DNA of 64,000 nucleotides from Lingula anatina. Its lineage: Eukaryota; Brachiopoda; Lingulata; Lingulida; Lingulidae. Below, piece by piece: positions 1 to 12,191 of this stretch. The DNA is taken from positions 149,315 through 213,314 of the forward strand of contig NW_019775736.1 in assembly GCF_001039355.2 (NCBI RefSeq). The letters are read 5' to 3'. Each line of letters opens with the position of its first letter. Positions within the stretch are counted from its first letter, which is position 1. The notes below the pieces were generated by a model that was not told the DNA's origin, did no database searches, and worked only from the letters and a program-made list of their open reading frames with translations. A program made the translations under genes and the position numbers.

Positions 1-601
1 AAAGGTACTTTAGTCCATGGGTTTATTTGTAAGAATCTTTTTCAGTGCAGAGGCTCATTTGACTGAAAGCTCATTGGACCAAAAGCTCTCTAATATTGTT
101 CTTTGTTTTGCTTTTGAGTGGTAAGTGCAACCAGGGAATTGGAGTTTTTCATCAGTAATGTTGTTTAAATGCAATATATCTTAAATTAAGTTTTAAACCA
201 TTGAAACATTGGGCTGTCATGCACCCATAGTCTCAAATGAGGTACAAGGTTTGTAATATGTGTTTGTGAGTGTTTGTATGCAATGCAATGTTTTTTTCAG
301 TCACCTGATATTTATTTGAAGAATATTTATAACATGAATAGCAGCTAGATGGCAGTGTTATTTTTCTGTGTTTGAATGACAGTGTACTTGGATTACATTA
401 CTTTTTTTTTTTTTTTCATTCTCTTGTATATAAAATATTGGTTCCCATAGCAAAATGTCCTTTTATTTGGACCCTTTTTGTTTAGTGATGTTTCATTTTC
501 TGCAGTGTATAATTGATTTTCTGTTCTGTGACATTACCAGTGTTTTCAATATGCAAAAGTAAACATATTAACACACAAATTTATAATACCTTTCTTTGCA
601 G

Positions 602-3600
602 CTTCAAGAATTGCTGGTCAAGATTCTGCTGGATGGTCAGCCTATTGAAATGGTGGAAGATTTGCTCGCTGTGACCAGTATAGGCAACTGGACAGTCAAC
701 ACAGCTGTAGTGGAAGCACTGGCAGTTATTACTGATTCTTACAGGTAAAGACCTTTGTACATTCCCAGCTTTGAAAGTTCATTGCATATTATCATATGCT
801 GTATATGAAACTGTGCAAAGTTCAGCAGCAACATGTGTTTGTTACTCTACAACATTTTTCATCCCTTGCTGCCACCCTTTCATATTGCTTTGCCATGGCC
901 GGGTACAGAATCCTACAGTATTATTTTACAAAATTGTGAAATCTTTTCAGTGCCTAGACATTAATTTTATGTCTCTGAAAATTCTTCTTTGGAGCCCTTT
1001 TACCTATATTTCCTTTTATGTCTCCTTGATCGAAAAAGTTCAATACGATGTCGGTAAAAAGATGCATTAAAGTGACAAACACAAGTATGATGTTCGAAGC
1101 TTTTATTGTGAATCCTTCTAATAAAATGAAATTAAGTAATTTTTTGATGCTAAAATTAAATAATTGTGACTGTGCCAAAATACGTAGTTTTTATGCCTGA
1201 AAAGACTATTTGATATATAATTCCCAAACAACATAGTGCATACGTTTTAATTTGTGGGGTTGCAAAGAGGCCAAACTTCCCTTTTTCTGTCAGGAATCCA
1301 GACACAGCCAATGTTATGCTAGAGGGGAAAGAGGGCCTGGAGGTGCTGAAGTCTTTAGTCGTTCAAGTCAGTGAACACCACAAACATGGGTAAGAAGACT
1401 CCATTTCTGCATTTAAATACATTTTTAATTTACTCCTGCAAAATATTTTTTCAGACTATATATATTAACTTGCTGAAAAACAGGATCAGATACGGATTAG
1501 TTATATTTATTGTAAGAGATCATAAAATTTATTTATTTTAATTTTTATCAGGGGAGAGCTTGTAAATCCAGAGGATATTATTAACCTCTTGCGTCCATTT
1601 TGTGCAGATGCAATTGTTCCTGTGGAGCCAAGACTAGATGTCCTGCAAATACTGGAGCAAGTATGTAATGTAACATGAGGATTATCATGGAAAAAAATCA
1701 GTCAATGTTATGAAATAATGTAAAAGGAGTTTTAAATAAAAAAATTGTATGGTGTGCTGATTAATTTATCCCAATAAAAGGATTTATGCAAAATAGAAAG
1801 TTTGAATGATGTTATGTAAATTGTCAGCAACATGAAATCAAAACCATGTAGAGGTAATTTTATTGAGATATAAGTAACATGAAAGATAGCACATACATTA
1901 GAAAATAGTGGGTTAGGATGACAAAATATTTTTCAGTGCTTTGATTTGACTGATAACGACCTAGTCCTATTGGTGCTATACAGAACTGATGCCATTGTAT
2001 CTACAGCTTGGGAAGACAAGAAGGTAAGCAATAACATGAAATGATCATAACATCTCTCTAAATTCCAAGTCCTTTCATTGTATTTTAAGACTTTTTTTCA
2101 GTTTTAAGTGTTTTTTAAAATATTTTTGTATCAGTAAGTATTTTTCTAAAATATTTTGGTAGGTAGTTTTCTGGATTCTTGTGGATACATTTTGTCTTGT
2201 TTTTTTCCAGCTGACAGAGGCAGACATTAACTGTGACAGTAGCAGACAGGAGTTGTTCAATTCACTTCTGGGCTGCAGTGCAAACATGGCACAATATCTG
2301 GCTCTCAGTAAAATGCTCCGTGTGTGGCCCCTGCTCAGTAGCCTCAAAACCAGGTAGTACTTGGAAGATATAGTTGATTACTCATAGTAGCTTATCTGTC
2401 ATGCATACTTGCACACATGCACACATGCAGCCATGCATCCATAATCACATACATGCATTTGAATGCACTCAGTGACATTTGGTTGTACTTCCAGGCACAC
2501 GGTAAATTATAAATATGATTGACCTCATACCTACAGTTTTCAATTTGAGATATTATATTGTATTGTATTTATGTTGAGATATTATATATTTTATATTATA
2601 TTATATTTTTATAATTCTGTTCTTTGATGAATAATTAGTAAGTTAATTAATTAGAAATATGTATGCACTCTAGTTCAGAAGATCCCGCCAACCATCCTCT
2701 TGCCAAACTGTGCTGCGCTATGGTGGAGTGTTGTAATCAAGAAGGTGCTGAAGCAGTGTTGCGGATATGCAAGGATACTATAGCCATTATGCCACTTAGT
2801 GTGAAGGTAGGGAAACTGAACGTATGCTTTTATGAATTTTAAACTCCTGCCTGATTTGAAATGAATTTTTTTCCTGACCTGTGACATTTTTCTTAGTTCT
2901 GTGAAAGAGTTGATTGCAAACTGTTCTTTTTTAAAAGGAGCTTTTATTGGTTTGAAATATAAGTACTTAAGTATATCCTTTATATTTGTCATCAAAACTC
3001 ACTGACTTGTCAAAGAATGTAACTTACATTAATTATTGAACAATCAATATAAGAATTAATTTCAAAGTATTGAAAAGTGATAAGAATGATAGCAAAATGA
3101 TGTTCATTGTAACCAGTTAAATTAACATGGTTCTTCAGTGTACACAGCATGTTGTGGGCCACATGTTGAACCATGGTCACTGTTTGCCAGCTGTGAAACT
3201 GTGTTTGATCACAGCATATCCAGATATGCATTCAAAAGCAGTGGAGGAACTGATTTCCAACCCACAGGTATTTCACTTCCTGCTTTATATATCAGTGTAT
3301 TATATTGTATATAATTTTGTAAGAAGCATTGGACTTTTTTTCTTTTTATGTATTTTTTCAATCTTTCTTTTTTGTCACTCATTATCCATAAGTTGGCTGC
3401 ATTTATTGTTTAAATTCATTTTGTCAAGACCATGTGTCTTTATTTTCTGATTATTATTTTTTGTTTGTCATGGAGTCTTATTATTTACTTGCAGTTCTAA
3501 TATAATAATTATTTAATATTCTCCAGGTATTTGAAGATGAAGAACTTCTTAATCTTCTCCTCAAGCATAATCTTACATCAAAAATAGTAAGTACCCCATA

Positions 3601-3814
3601 TTATTCCCTGGTGATAACCTACCTTCTGTCCAATCAGAACACGGAGAGTACATCACCTGATGGCATGGATGTTAAATCAGTTGCTAGGCAACTCCAGGAG
3701 GCTGGTCACATGGCAGAGGCTGGATCTCTGCTGCTAAAGTACAGAGGTACGCACTCTGCTTTGAGGACTTTTGAGGCTGCTGTAGGGATAGTGAAACAAT
3801 GGTTCAACAACTAA
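602..3814 (+). CDS. NBAS: NBAS C-terminal part (last 8 exons, 5' end outside the window)
   Basis: Partial gene; upstream exons lie left of the window. Exons read by eye: 602-744, 1294-1389, 1552-1660, 1937-2023, 2211-2353, 2674-2806, 3139-3267 and 3527-3814 (stop TAA). All have AG/GT borders and matching phases. The translation contains stretches typical of the NBAS C-terminus, such as LQELLVKILLDGQPIEMVED, HVVGHMLNHGHCLPAVKLCL and LRTFEAAVGIVKQW near the end. In other animals NBAS is a large cytosolic subunit of the NRZ (syntaxin-18) ER tether for Golgi-to-ER traffic and also has a role in nonsense-mediated decay. The Sec39 domain lies further N-terminal, so no named domain is visible here. 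The last exon contains an unused GTAAGT at 3587, but the reading frame continues with conserved-looking sequence after it. Orthology comes from recalled family similarity, not a search. Confidence 0.85.
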
Positions 3815-3979
3815 TTTTTTCGCCTTTTTGACTGACAAAACTTGAAGATATAAGTAATGTCAATCCTTATTCAAAGAGAAGAATTGAAATTATCTGCTGT
3901 TAAAGCTTATAAATTCAAGCAATTGAATGTGTTGACGACAATTTCATATGTCACATACTTTTAAGAAACTGGTCAACAG

Positions 3980-3985
3980 AATAAA
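3980..3985 (+). terminator. Probable NBAS poly(A) signal
   Basis: AATAAA about 165 bases after the NBAS stop codon. It is the first canonical signal downstream and would give a short 3' UTR. Confidence 0.5.
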
Positions 3986-3989
3986 CCTA

Positions 3990-6900
3990 AAATATAACTT
4001 TCATGTTAAATCCAATGTGTGCTTCAGGAAAATTTATTTTGACCATTTCCAATTTTTGCTGAACAATTTGAATTCCGTTAATCATGGATAATGAAAATGA
4101 ATAATAAATGGTGTGGTGAAAAGTGAATTTTTGTTTTTTGCCTCTCTTTCTGGCTGCAAACAGAAACTCCCCATCCTGAGAGTTCAGAAAGGCTGGCTGG
4201 TATTGGTAATCTTGATTAGTTGGAAGCAGCTGGGCCATTTTGGTATTTTCTATGGTTTATGATTTTTTTTCTGCATATACAAAGGATCAGGTGCATGATA
4301 CAGTTGTGACATTCACAGTCTCTGAAACCAAAATGTTATTGATTCTAGTCAGCCCTATGCAATATAAAGTAGGCAGTTGCTTACTGCATTTTCATATGTA
4401 AGCAAACTTACTGGATGCTCCATAAGGGCAGTTGTGTTAAGTCAGGCTCCTATTGCTTTTAACCTCTATTGTCCTCCTCTAACACATTCTCTATGGCATT
4501 ATCATCGTGTCTACTGATAGTTTATATGTAAATAATCGTGAAAATTAAGAGAATTTGTGTAGAATTAATAGATTTTGGGGAGTTTAAATAAGCATTTTTC
4601 TTTAAAACAATTTGCACACAATTGGCCTTGATATCAGAATTAAATCCTTCCTAAGATCTTTTCATCTAGTGATGAAATTAAAATTAAACATTTATACCTG
4701 TGTGAAAAAGGTGTTATCTTCAGAGGCAGCAAATTTTGTTAATGTTTTCTTTATATATACTTTTCAAAATTATTATTTGACATTAAATGATGTGAAACAA
4801 TTTCCTTTTCATTTCTTGCACTGAGAAACCTTACTCTCTGCCAATACAGATTTGGAACTATTCCAGGATTGGTAATTATTGGTTTGGTTATTACTGGTTG
4901 ATCATTATCATGGACCAAAAAGAGTGATGTGAATCGACTTACTTTTTTTTTTAATTTATCAATTTAATTTTGATAATGGTGGCTAAATCGGGTTAAAATG
5001 CCCTTTAAATATACCCTTGGGTTAATATTCCCATCCAACAATAGCAACCTCCCAGTCCTTTCAAAACATACTCTGTTCAGTGATAGCCCTCTGTTTTACG
5101 GAAAACAAAGTCCAGACAAGGTACTGATTTCAACTTCTGGATTGGAACTTTTTTAATTAGAAGGATTTTTTTTTACTTTATTTCTAACTGTCAGCCTGAA
5201 AGGCTGGGTTTGCCTTTGTAGACCTTCCCATCAAAAGTACTGATCAGGTCTACTTCGATATTATTACAGTTTCACTCACATTACATCTGCATTGATTATG
5301 TTAGATCAAAGATAATTATTCTCAAGGACTTTCAAATTGATTGCCAACATGGAATAGGCAGGAACCTCAGCTTTGTTTACCAGACATGTAGCAGAATCTA
5401 AGTGCTATGCTCTTTTTTGATTAGCATTTGCATTATTGGTTTTATTGGATTTCCATAATAGAGACAAGTGTAATTTCATAGAATAAGTTAAATTATATTG
5501 ATATTTTCACAATCAGGCCAATAAAACTGTCAATTTATGTACATTTACATGTCTTTAGATGAAAGGTCTTGGCTAATTTGAAAGTTGAGCATGCTGATTC
5601 ACTCCTGCTGCCGAGGCTGCTGTTGTAATTGATTTTACCCACAAAAGAGCATGCAGTGGATTCATTTTTGAATATATCAAATAGTACAAGGTCAATTTCC
5701 AATTTTAGACCCAAACCCAATTATTCCACATCACAAGAATGCTCTTTTTAATCTATTACTTTGCAATCTCTACCTTAACACTGGTATATTGTACTTGAAG
5801 TAGCCTGGTATTGTGGATCAAATATCAATTTTACAAATCCCTCTCAAAATACAGCCCTTTTGTTCATCACATCTTTTATCTCATATCCTTTCTTGTTAGT
5901 TTGTTTCATTCTTTCATTTTTGTGTGTCTTTTCCCAAGCCAACAATTTTTTTTTCTCAAAAATCAAAAACAAAGTTAGGTTATTCTCTGTTTAACTATAG
6001 GTATTCCAGCTATGTTCCTGTATAGAAAAACACATCTTTGTATCCAGAGATTTATGACCTGTCTGCCTGTGATCAGGGCCCCTTGTCATTTGCGGGATAA
6101 AGCTGATCAAAGTTGTCAGGTGAAAAACACTGGTTGATAGTTACATGGTGTACATGTCATTTCATTTACAGGAACAATGGCGCTGTGGACACAGGGTTGG
6201 GGGACAATGAGGGTGGGGCATGATAGGATCAGGCAGATGGACTCGGGTTTCCAGGTGTAGAAATATATCTGGTGGTGAAATAGGAGGGCTGGAAAAACTG
6301 ATCTCATAATAACAGAGGCTTATTGTCTAAGTAGTGGAAAAAACGAAAGAGATAAAATGCTTAGATCTGTTTCTTGATGTGGTAATGAAATACGTTTGTT
6401 AATTTTAGGGTGCGCTTGTATGGAAACTGAGAATGATTGAAAATTGTCTGCAGATGGTTTTCATTAAAATCCTCAAAAACAAGAGACATTATGTGCTTTT
6501 TACTTTTTATAAAATAGATTTTAGTTTTCAATGTTTCTACAATTTTATCTTATAAAAGTATTCTAAATTTGTATGCACTCTCTCTCTCTCCGTCCCTCTG
6601 AATTATACAATGGTCACACTTAACACAGAAAAATGGTGTGAATATATGTCCAATGTATACATTTTTATTTGCTATAACAATAAACACACAAGGCCCATTT
6701 TCTCTCTTTGAGTTAAATAAAATCCATTATCTTTTATCAGCAGACTTCCTGGCACAATCAACAGTGCAATCAAACCTAAATATTTCATTTTCAAAGTCTA
6801 AATTTATTGTAGGCTATTACCTGGCTGTGGCGCTATGCGTATCCACCATGCACAAAGTTATAAATAAATGGAAATACCTGATAAAACTTTGATTTGACAG

Positions 6901-9021
6901 GCCATTGTGTTGTGATGTAATGGAACATGACCTCGGCATCTAAAGCTAAAACCCATTCAAGAGCAGAATATAACACTATAAAGCAGCTCTATATTACACT
7001 GAAATAACAGTAACAATAAGAGCAACTTTGACAAGAGTAGATGCAGGTTGTATTGCATAATCACACGAAAATGCATAGTTTTGACTAAATTCTTATAGAT
7101 GAAAGGTAGAAAATATGATACCTGGCAAACTTTTGATTGGCGTTCCCTTTAATGACAGTGTACGCATGATTAACCCTGCAAACCTGTAATTTTGACTTGA
7201 CTAGGCTATACAGTTCACCCACTAGAATGTCAAATGTTTCACTGTGATTATAGAGGGTGAAAAGATGTTACAATATAATGTTGCAGTTAACATTTGAATG
7301 CAAAATTCATGTAGGTTTATAAGTTGTTGTTTATGATTCTGGTGCATCCAGATGCATCGTTTAATCTGCCAGTTACAGTTTCTTGTACCATCCTAAATTT
7401 CATTTACTTCCTTACTGTTATTAATTTAAATTAATATTTCTTATAAATAAAGGGTACATAGACATATTTAAATGATGCAGGAAAAGTGCACCAAATTTGT
7501 GTGTTAAACTGTCCCCGGTTTAATTTATATCTTCCCTGGATAGGTTGTAAATTGTGAGTTTTATGAGTCTAGCTGAAATAAATGGACTGCTGATATAAAA
7601 GGAGCTGGCAATGTAAATTCTTTTACCTTCTCCTCCCTTCAGTGATTTTTATCAAACAGAAGGGTTTTTCGTGTGTTTGCCCAGTTTTTCTCGATGCAGT
7701 ACCAGTATGCTGCACATACTGTCACAAAGTATGTAGCATCAAGGACAAGTTGACAAGTGATTTATTTCAAACATTTTTTCGAGGAGAAGATATGTACTCT
7801 TAAAGTCTAGTGAAAAAGTTACTTACTGCATTTTTTTCCTTATGACAGGCCACATTGTAAAAGGATGTTTTTCCTGCTTGTTAATTATACCAAGGAAAAA
7901 TTAATCACTCAAGTTCAGAGTGAGGAAGTTACTTGATGAAAAATTGTTTTGAGTGACAGGCCAGGTTGTCTTTGGAAAAATTTTCCAGGCTGTTGATTGG
8001 TTGGAGATCTCCCTAAGGGGGCTGTAACTGCCTTAATTAGCAAGCAACCCTGAGAGCATAAGTGGCAGGCAGGGGGCTGTCAGTCAAACTCTCTCAACAC
8101 CAAGGAGAAAGAACAATTTCTCGCATTTCAAAACCAAGCAGACATTCAGACAACAAGCTCAGTCTCTTCAAGACACCAGAGAGTGTGGAGCACACACTGA
8201 TGAACACTGCCTCCATAGTCCAGCAGGGTACAACTCAAACAGCCTCTCTCCAGTGGAGACTGGTTATAAATAGCACATGGGGCAAGCTGAAGAGTTGAAT
8301 TTGATGTGTGTTGTTGTTAGTGGTTAACAAGTGGAGCGGCCTGCTGCTTGTTCTCTCAGGTTTACAGGAGAATTCCTTATTACTGACTGGCTTACAGATC
8401 AGTGTGTATGGGGATGGGGAACTATATCGCCGGCATGCGCATTGGAGAAAGCCTATTCTTATAAGGCTCACTGGCTTGTGTATTGGAGAAAGGCCCCTTT
8501 TTAAGGCTCACTGGCTTGTGAAGCCGAGCATAATGGATTTGTTGATAATAAGCAAAACTTTGGCAGTTGAGGCCACTGTATAGAAATTCCGTAGTGTTAC
8601 AAGATGGATGGATTACACGATCTTTACATAGTACAATCATGCCAGGGTACAGGGGGCTGCCAGTAGAGCAGGTAACTAGTTCACTAGAGCAAGTGCCACT
8701 AACTATTTGTAGCAATTTTAACTTGACCTTGCCTGAACTGATAATATCCAGAGACATCAACCACCAAAACTTTGAAATTTCACTGAGGGGAAAACTGACT
8801 TACACTTGAGGCTATATAACTCGAGTACTGTGTACCAACCTGGCTGACATATATAAGTATGTGAATGAACCACAAGGAAAGATGTTTTGTCGTATAGTAT
8901 GAAAGTTAAATGTGAAAGTACTGTGCATTGGCTAATATAAACTTGCATAGACATCGTTGAATTTCGTGAACCCAGAGGACCCTGGTGAGAACCTCCAGCC
9001 GTGCTCAGGATCATAACAGCT
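3990..9021. other. Gene-poor stretch between NBAS and GAS1-like gene
   Basis: No convincing coding exon was seen; the small ORFs here lack splice context and family resemblance. About 60 bases at 5168-5230 resemble a second copy near 10671-10731. Around 7815-7985 two imperfect copies of a roughly 115-bp segment share a 'gttactt...gacaggcca' core. At about 8441-8520 a roughly 40-bp unit is repeated in tandem. The last kilobase is less AT-rich and probably holds the promoter and 5' UTR of the GAS1-like gene, but no promoter motif is decisive. Confidence 0.5.
8441..8520 (+). repeat. Tandem duplication of about 40 bp upstream of GAS1-like
   Basis: Two adjacent units, each beginning with 'attggagaaag' and ending with 'aaggctcactggcttgtg', differ at a few positions. 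They sit about 500 bases before the GAS1-like start and may lie in its 5' UTR or promoter. Confidence 0.6.
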
Positions 9022-9783
9022 ATGATTCATGTTTGTAGTGTAGTTTTGTTGTGCTTGATGATGGTCCCGATATGCACCTCAGAGCTCTGCAACGTAGCCA
9101 AGAGTAACTGCCTGAACCGTCTGGGTTGCCAGGCGGCCCTGACCAACTACCACATATCCTGCAGTGGGGTGGTGGGAGGAGTGGGCCAGACCTGTACTCC
9201 GCATTGCAAGCAGTCTCTCATATCTCTACTCTCGACGGACGATGAAGTGGGCTCCAAGTTTCTTCACTGTGATTGCAATGGCAGCCAGTTGTGCCTAGAC
9301 ACTCAAGAGCGGCTGAAGGTGTGTTCCAAGGATGTGTTGTCTGCGATGGTGAGCATAAACGATGATCACACCATCCTCAATTGTTCTCTAGCTATGTGGA
9401 TATGCGAAGCCGACACGGCGTGTCTCACAGCTCTAAAACATTACGGGTACCAGTGTCCTTCGCAGTGGCAAAAGAAGCAGTGCTCTTTCACCTGCAACAA
9501 TACACTGGATATACTCTATCGCCAGCAAAAAGCGAAAAAGCTTCGGAATTGTCACTGTGACAGTAATGAGCCGTACCCAGATGGGTATACTTGCCAGGAG
9601 ACCAAGTATTACATTGATAAACTGTGTTTTCATCGTGAAACAGTCACTTTAGATTCCATGTACTCTATCATTGCAGAAACAACTACACCTCATACCAGTG
9701 CAGGGTGGACTTTAAAATGCCATTTTAGTGTGTTACTAGTTACTTTTTTAATACATCTTAAATGGGGGAGTAGTGTAACGTAA
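9022..9783 (+). CDS. GAS1: GAS1-like, GDNF-receptor-alpha-type GPI-anchored protein, single exon
   Basis: Intronless 253-aa ORF. The open frame extends upstream to a GTG at 9001, but the first ATG is at 9022 and begins a strong signal peptide (residues 1-20, ending VPICTS). The mature protein is cysteine-rich with two related modules. The first (roughly 22-100) has LCNVAKSNCLNRLGCQAAL and a CDCNG motif; the second (roughly 115-200) has a CxxDTACLTALKHY-like run and an HCDSNEP motif. This is the GDNF-receptor-alpha/GAS1 fold pattern. The C-terminus is a hydrophobic tail preceded by small residues (TSAGW), as expected for GPI attachment. In vertebrates GAS1 is an intronless, GPI-linked Hedgehog co-receptor, but at about 345 aa it is longer. 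The single exon, the two modules and the tail favour GAS1 over a true GFRA or GFRAL, which have introns. Binding partners cannot be read from the sequence. Confidence 0.78.
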   Translation: MIHVCSVVLLCLMMVPICTSELCNVAKSNCLNRLGCQAALTNYHISCSGVVGGVGQTCTPHCKQSLISLLSTDDEVGSKFLHCDCNGSQLCLDTQERLKVCSKDVLSAMVSINDDHTILNCSLAMWICEADTACLTALKHYGYQCPSQWQKKQCSFTCNNTLDILYRQQKAKKLRNCHCDSNEPYPDGYTCQETKYYIDKLCFHRETVTLDSMYSIIAETTTPHTSAGWTLKCHFSVLLVTFLIHLKWGSSVT

Positions 9784-10363
9784 ACCACTTCAGCATTGTC
9801 TCAAGTGTGAGGGTATTGTCGTATCCCAATGAAATCAAAGGAAATAGCACTGAACGGATATATAGGTCAGGTGTTAAGTTTACTGGAGTTGAACTGCAGG
9901 AAATATATGAATGATTGAAACCTAAAGCTAAAGAAAAGAAAATATTTTCTACCGGGTTTGTAAATATTTGTTTAAGCCATAATGTGCACATGTCGTGTGC
10001 TAAGTTTTAGCCTGAGGACTACAAGCTTGGATGGATACAAAACAGCCCTGTGTCTGAATCCTAGAGAGAATCAGAACCGAGAGGCACATGAAAGGATATT
10101 GTGGTATTTATGAGGACAATTGTATGCCTTTTATCCACTAAGTGGGAATAATTATCATTTTTCTGATGGCACTGTCGAACAATGGTCCATCAGCTATTTT
10201 CTTAATTTATGAATAGAGATTATAGATATATGTGAGACATAAAACATTAGTACTTTTCACTGCGTGGAAAATATTCAAACTGTTATGGAATTGATGGTGG
10301 AAAGGCTTAATCATATAATGGAAAGGCATGAGATGTATCTGTCATTTTTTTCTGTCATTTTTT

Positions 10364-10385
10364 TGTTTGTTTGTTTGTTTGTTTG
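10364..10385 (+). repeat. (TTTG)n microsatellite
   Basis: Short perfect run of TTTG units in the probable 3' flank of the GAS1-like gene. Confidence 0.8.
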
Positions 10386-10492
10386 GCAGAATGGAGTTTG
10401 AAATTTATTCTGCCTCAGCAACTAATTCATGGTTGTTTTAAAGTGTCTTTTTATCTTTATTTGTTGTTGACACATTTTAAATGTGAATGTTT

Positions 10493-10498
10493 AATAAA
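10493..10498 (+). terminator. Candidate poly(A) signal of GAS1-like gene
   Basis: AATAAA about 710 bases after the stop. It lies after a (TTTG)n run at about 10364-10385 and is the first good canonical signal downstream on the plus strand. Confidence 0.35.
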
Positions 10499-12171
10499 TG
10501 GAGGAGATTCTGTTGAACAGAATACCTTACAACATTTTGAGGACTTCTATTTTTGAAGCTTGTGTTTGAGAGAGAGAGAGGGGTGGGGGGGGGAGCACAA
10601 GAAAAATGTCTACAAAATTTATTATACTTTTAGAACTTTTTCATTGCAGAGTGTACAAGGAAAAATGGTTTACTTTACTTCTAACTGTCATCCTGAAAGG
10701 TTAGATTTGCCTTTGCTTACATCAAAATAGTGGGCAATTTTGCAACACACATACAATACATTTTTATTCTGAAATTACACTTCTCATACTTGCAGAATTA
10801 AACTTCTTTATTAAGGGCTTATCAAAGCCACTACATTAATGTATAGAGTGAAAAAAAGATGTAAGTATCTGCATGTCATTGGGGAAAAGGGGGTTACATT
10901 GGGATAATCACAAATTTGGTTTTAAAATAATGTGAAATACATGGGAAAAAAAGTTGCCTAAAGGTGGAGTTACACATATAGGATAAGACATCTCTAGCAT
11001 GTTGCCAGCTCACAAGCTGGGCTGATATCAGAGTTTTTTTTTCTTCAGCTGTTAGTATAAATCAACCTCTACATTAATAATGGGCTTGCTGACTGCCTGA
11101 CAAAGTACAGCTAGAATGTGCTGTGAACTACAATCATCCATTCTTTCCAAGGTGGGGAGAACAAATAGCAAAGGAAACAGCGAGCAACATGCTGAACAAG
11201 ACCCTTTTTTCTTTGTTGTGAAAGAAATGAATTTATATTTGGTTTGTTTGTGCATTGGCCCATACCATACCCTGATGTTCCTCTACTAAGTAGTGTAACC
11301 AGTATGGTAATGGCCCAGATATGATTAGCCTGTTCAGCATACTTGGCTTGTTTGAGACTGTTTGGAACATTTTATGAAAAAGAGTAAACAATATTTATTT
11401 TACAGCAGTAAGTTGCTTAAAATGTGTTAATAAGATATATAAATCTTTGTAAGAAAGCTGAAATATTGGATGTTGGTGTGGATCATTACAGTTTTCAAGA
11501 TTGATATGGTAAATGGTGAATAGTAGAAAACAGACACATATTTACTTGATGCATTATCATTTTTTCATTTTTGAAACAATACAAAGTTAATATGAAGTTT
11601 TTCCTTTAATAAATTTTAAGATTTTGTGCCTTTTTAAATGAGGCAGAGTGCTCTCAGTAGCCTTGCAGCATTCGGTTTTGATAAACTCAGTTTAACTGAA
11701 CTGAAACAAACAAACAGAAAAGAAATTAATGAGTAGAATAAAAAAATCTTAGAATTTCTTTCCTAAGAGAACCTGGACTCTGAACAGCAGCTATTTTATT
11801 CCTGCTGCTGTGAAGTCTTTATAACGGGCTCATACTGTGTTTAAGTATGCAAGGACTATTTGACAGGACAATAGTAGGTCCAGCTTAGTGTTTGCACAGC
11901 ACAGCTGAACATCACACCTGGAACTTCTGAAAAACTCACCTGCACCGACAGGGTAGCTTTCACCTTGTAGACACCAAATTATATTTGCTATTTCAAAGTT
12001 TTTTTTATGGCACTACTAAAATTTGTTGATAAATAATTGTAGGGACAGTTTCCTGAAGAAGGTTTCATACTTATTAATCTGGTAAATGAAACAAAGTTTA
12101 AAAAACGAGGTGTATAACAGTCTTATTTGTTACTCTAACTAGAATGCATATAATTCAGGAAGTATTGTGTA

Positions 12172-12191
12172 TAATATAATATAATATAATA
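12172..12191 (+). repeat. (TATAA)n microsatellite
   Basis: Four or so TATAA units in an otherwise unremarkable intergenic region. Confidence 0.7.

Noticed and set aside
771-1178. Frames of 99 and 74 codons between NBAS exons
   Set aside because: They lie in an AT-rich intron and give hydrophobic low-complexity translations without similarity.
3587-3592. GTAAGT inside the last NBAS exon
   Set aside because: The frame continues for 76 more codons with NBAS-like sequence to a natural stop, so it is probably not used as a donor.
8062-8809. Short overlapping frames just upstream of the GAS1-like gene
   Set aside because: They have no family resemblance or splice context and overlap on both strands; probably 5' UTR or promoter sequence with a small tandem duplication.
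9001-9021. Upstream GTG start for the GAS1-like protein
   Set aside because: The first ATG in frame at 9022 begins the signal peptide; a GTG start is not expected here.
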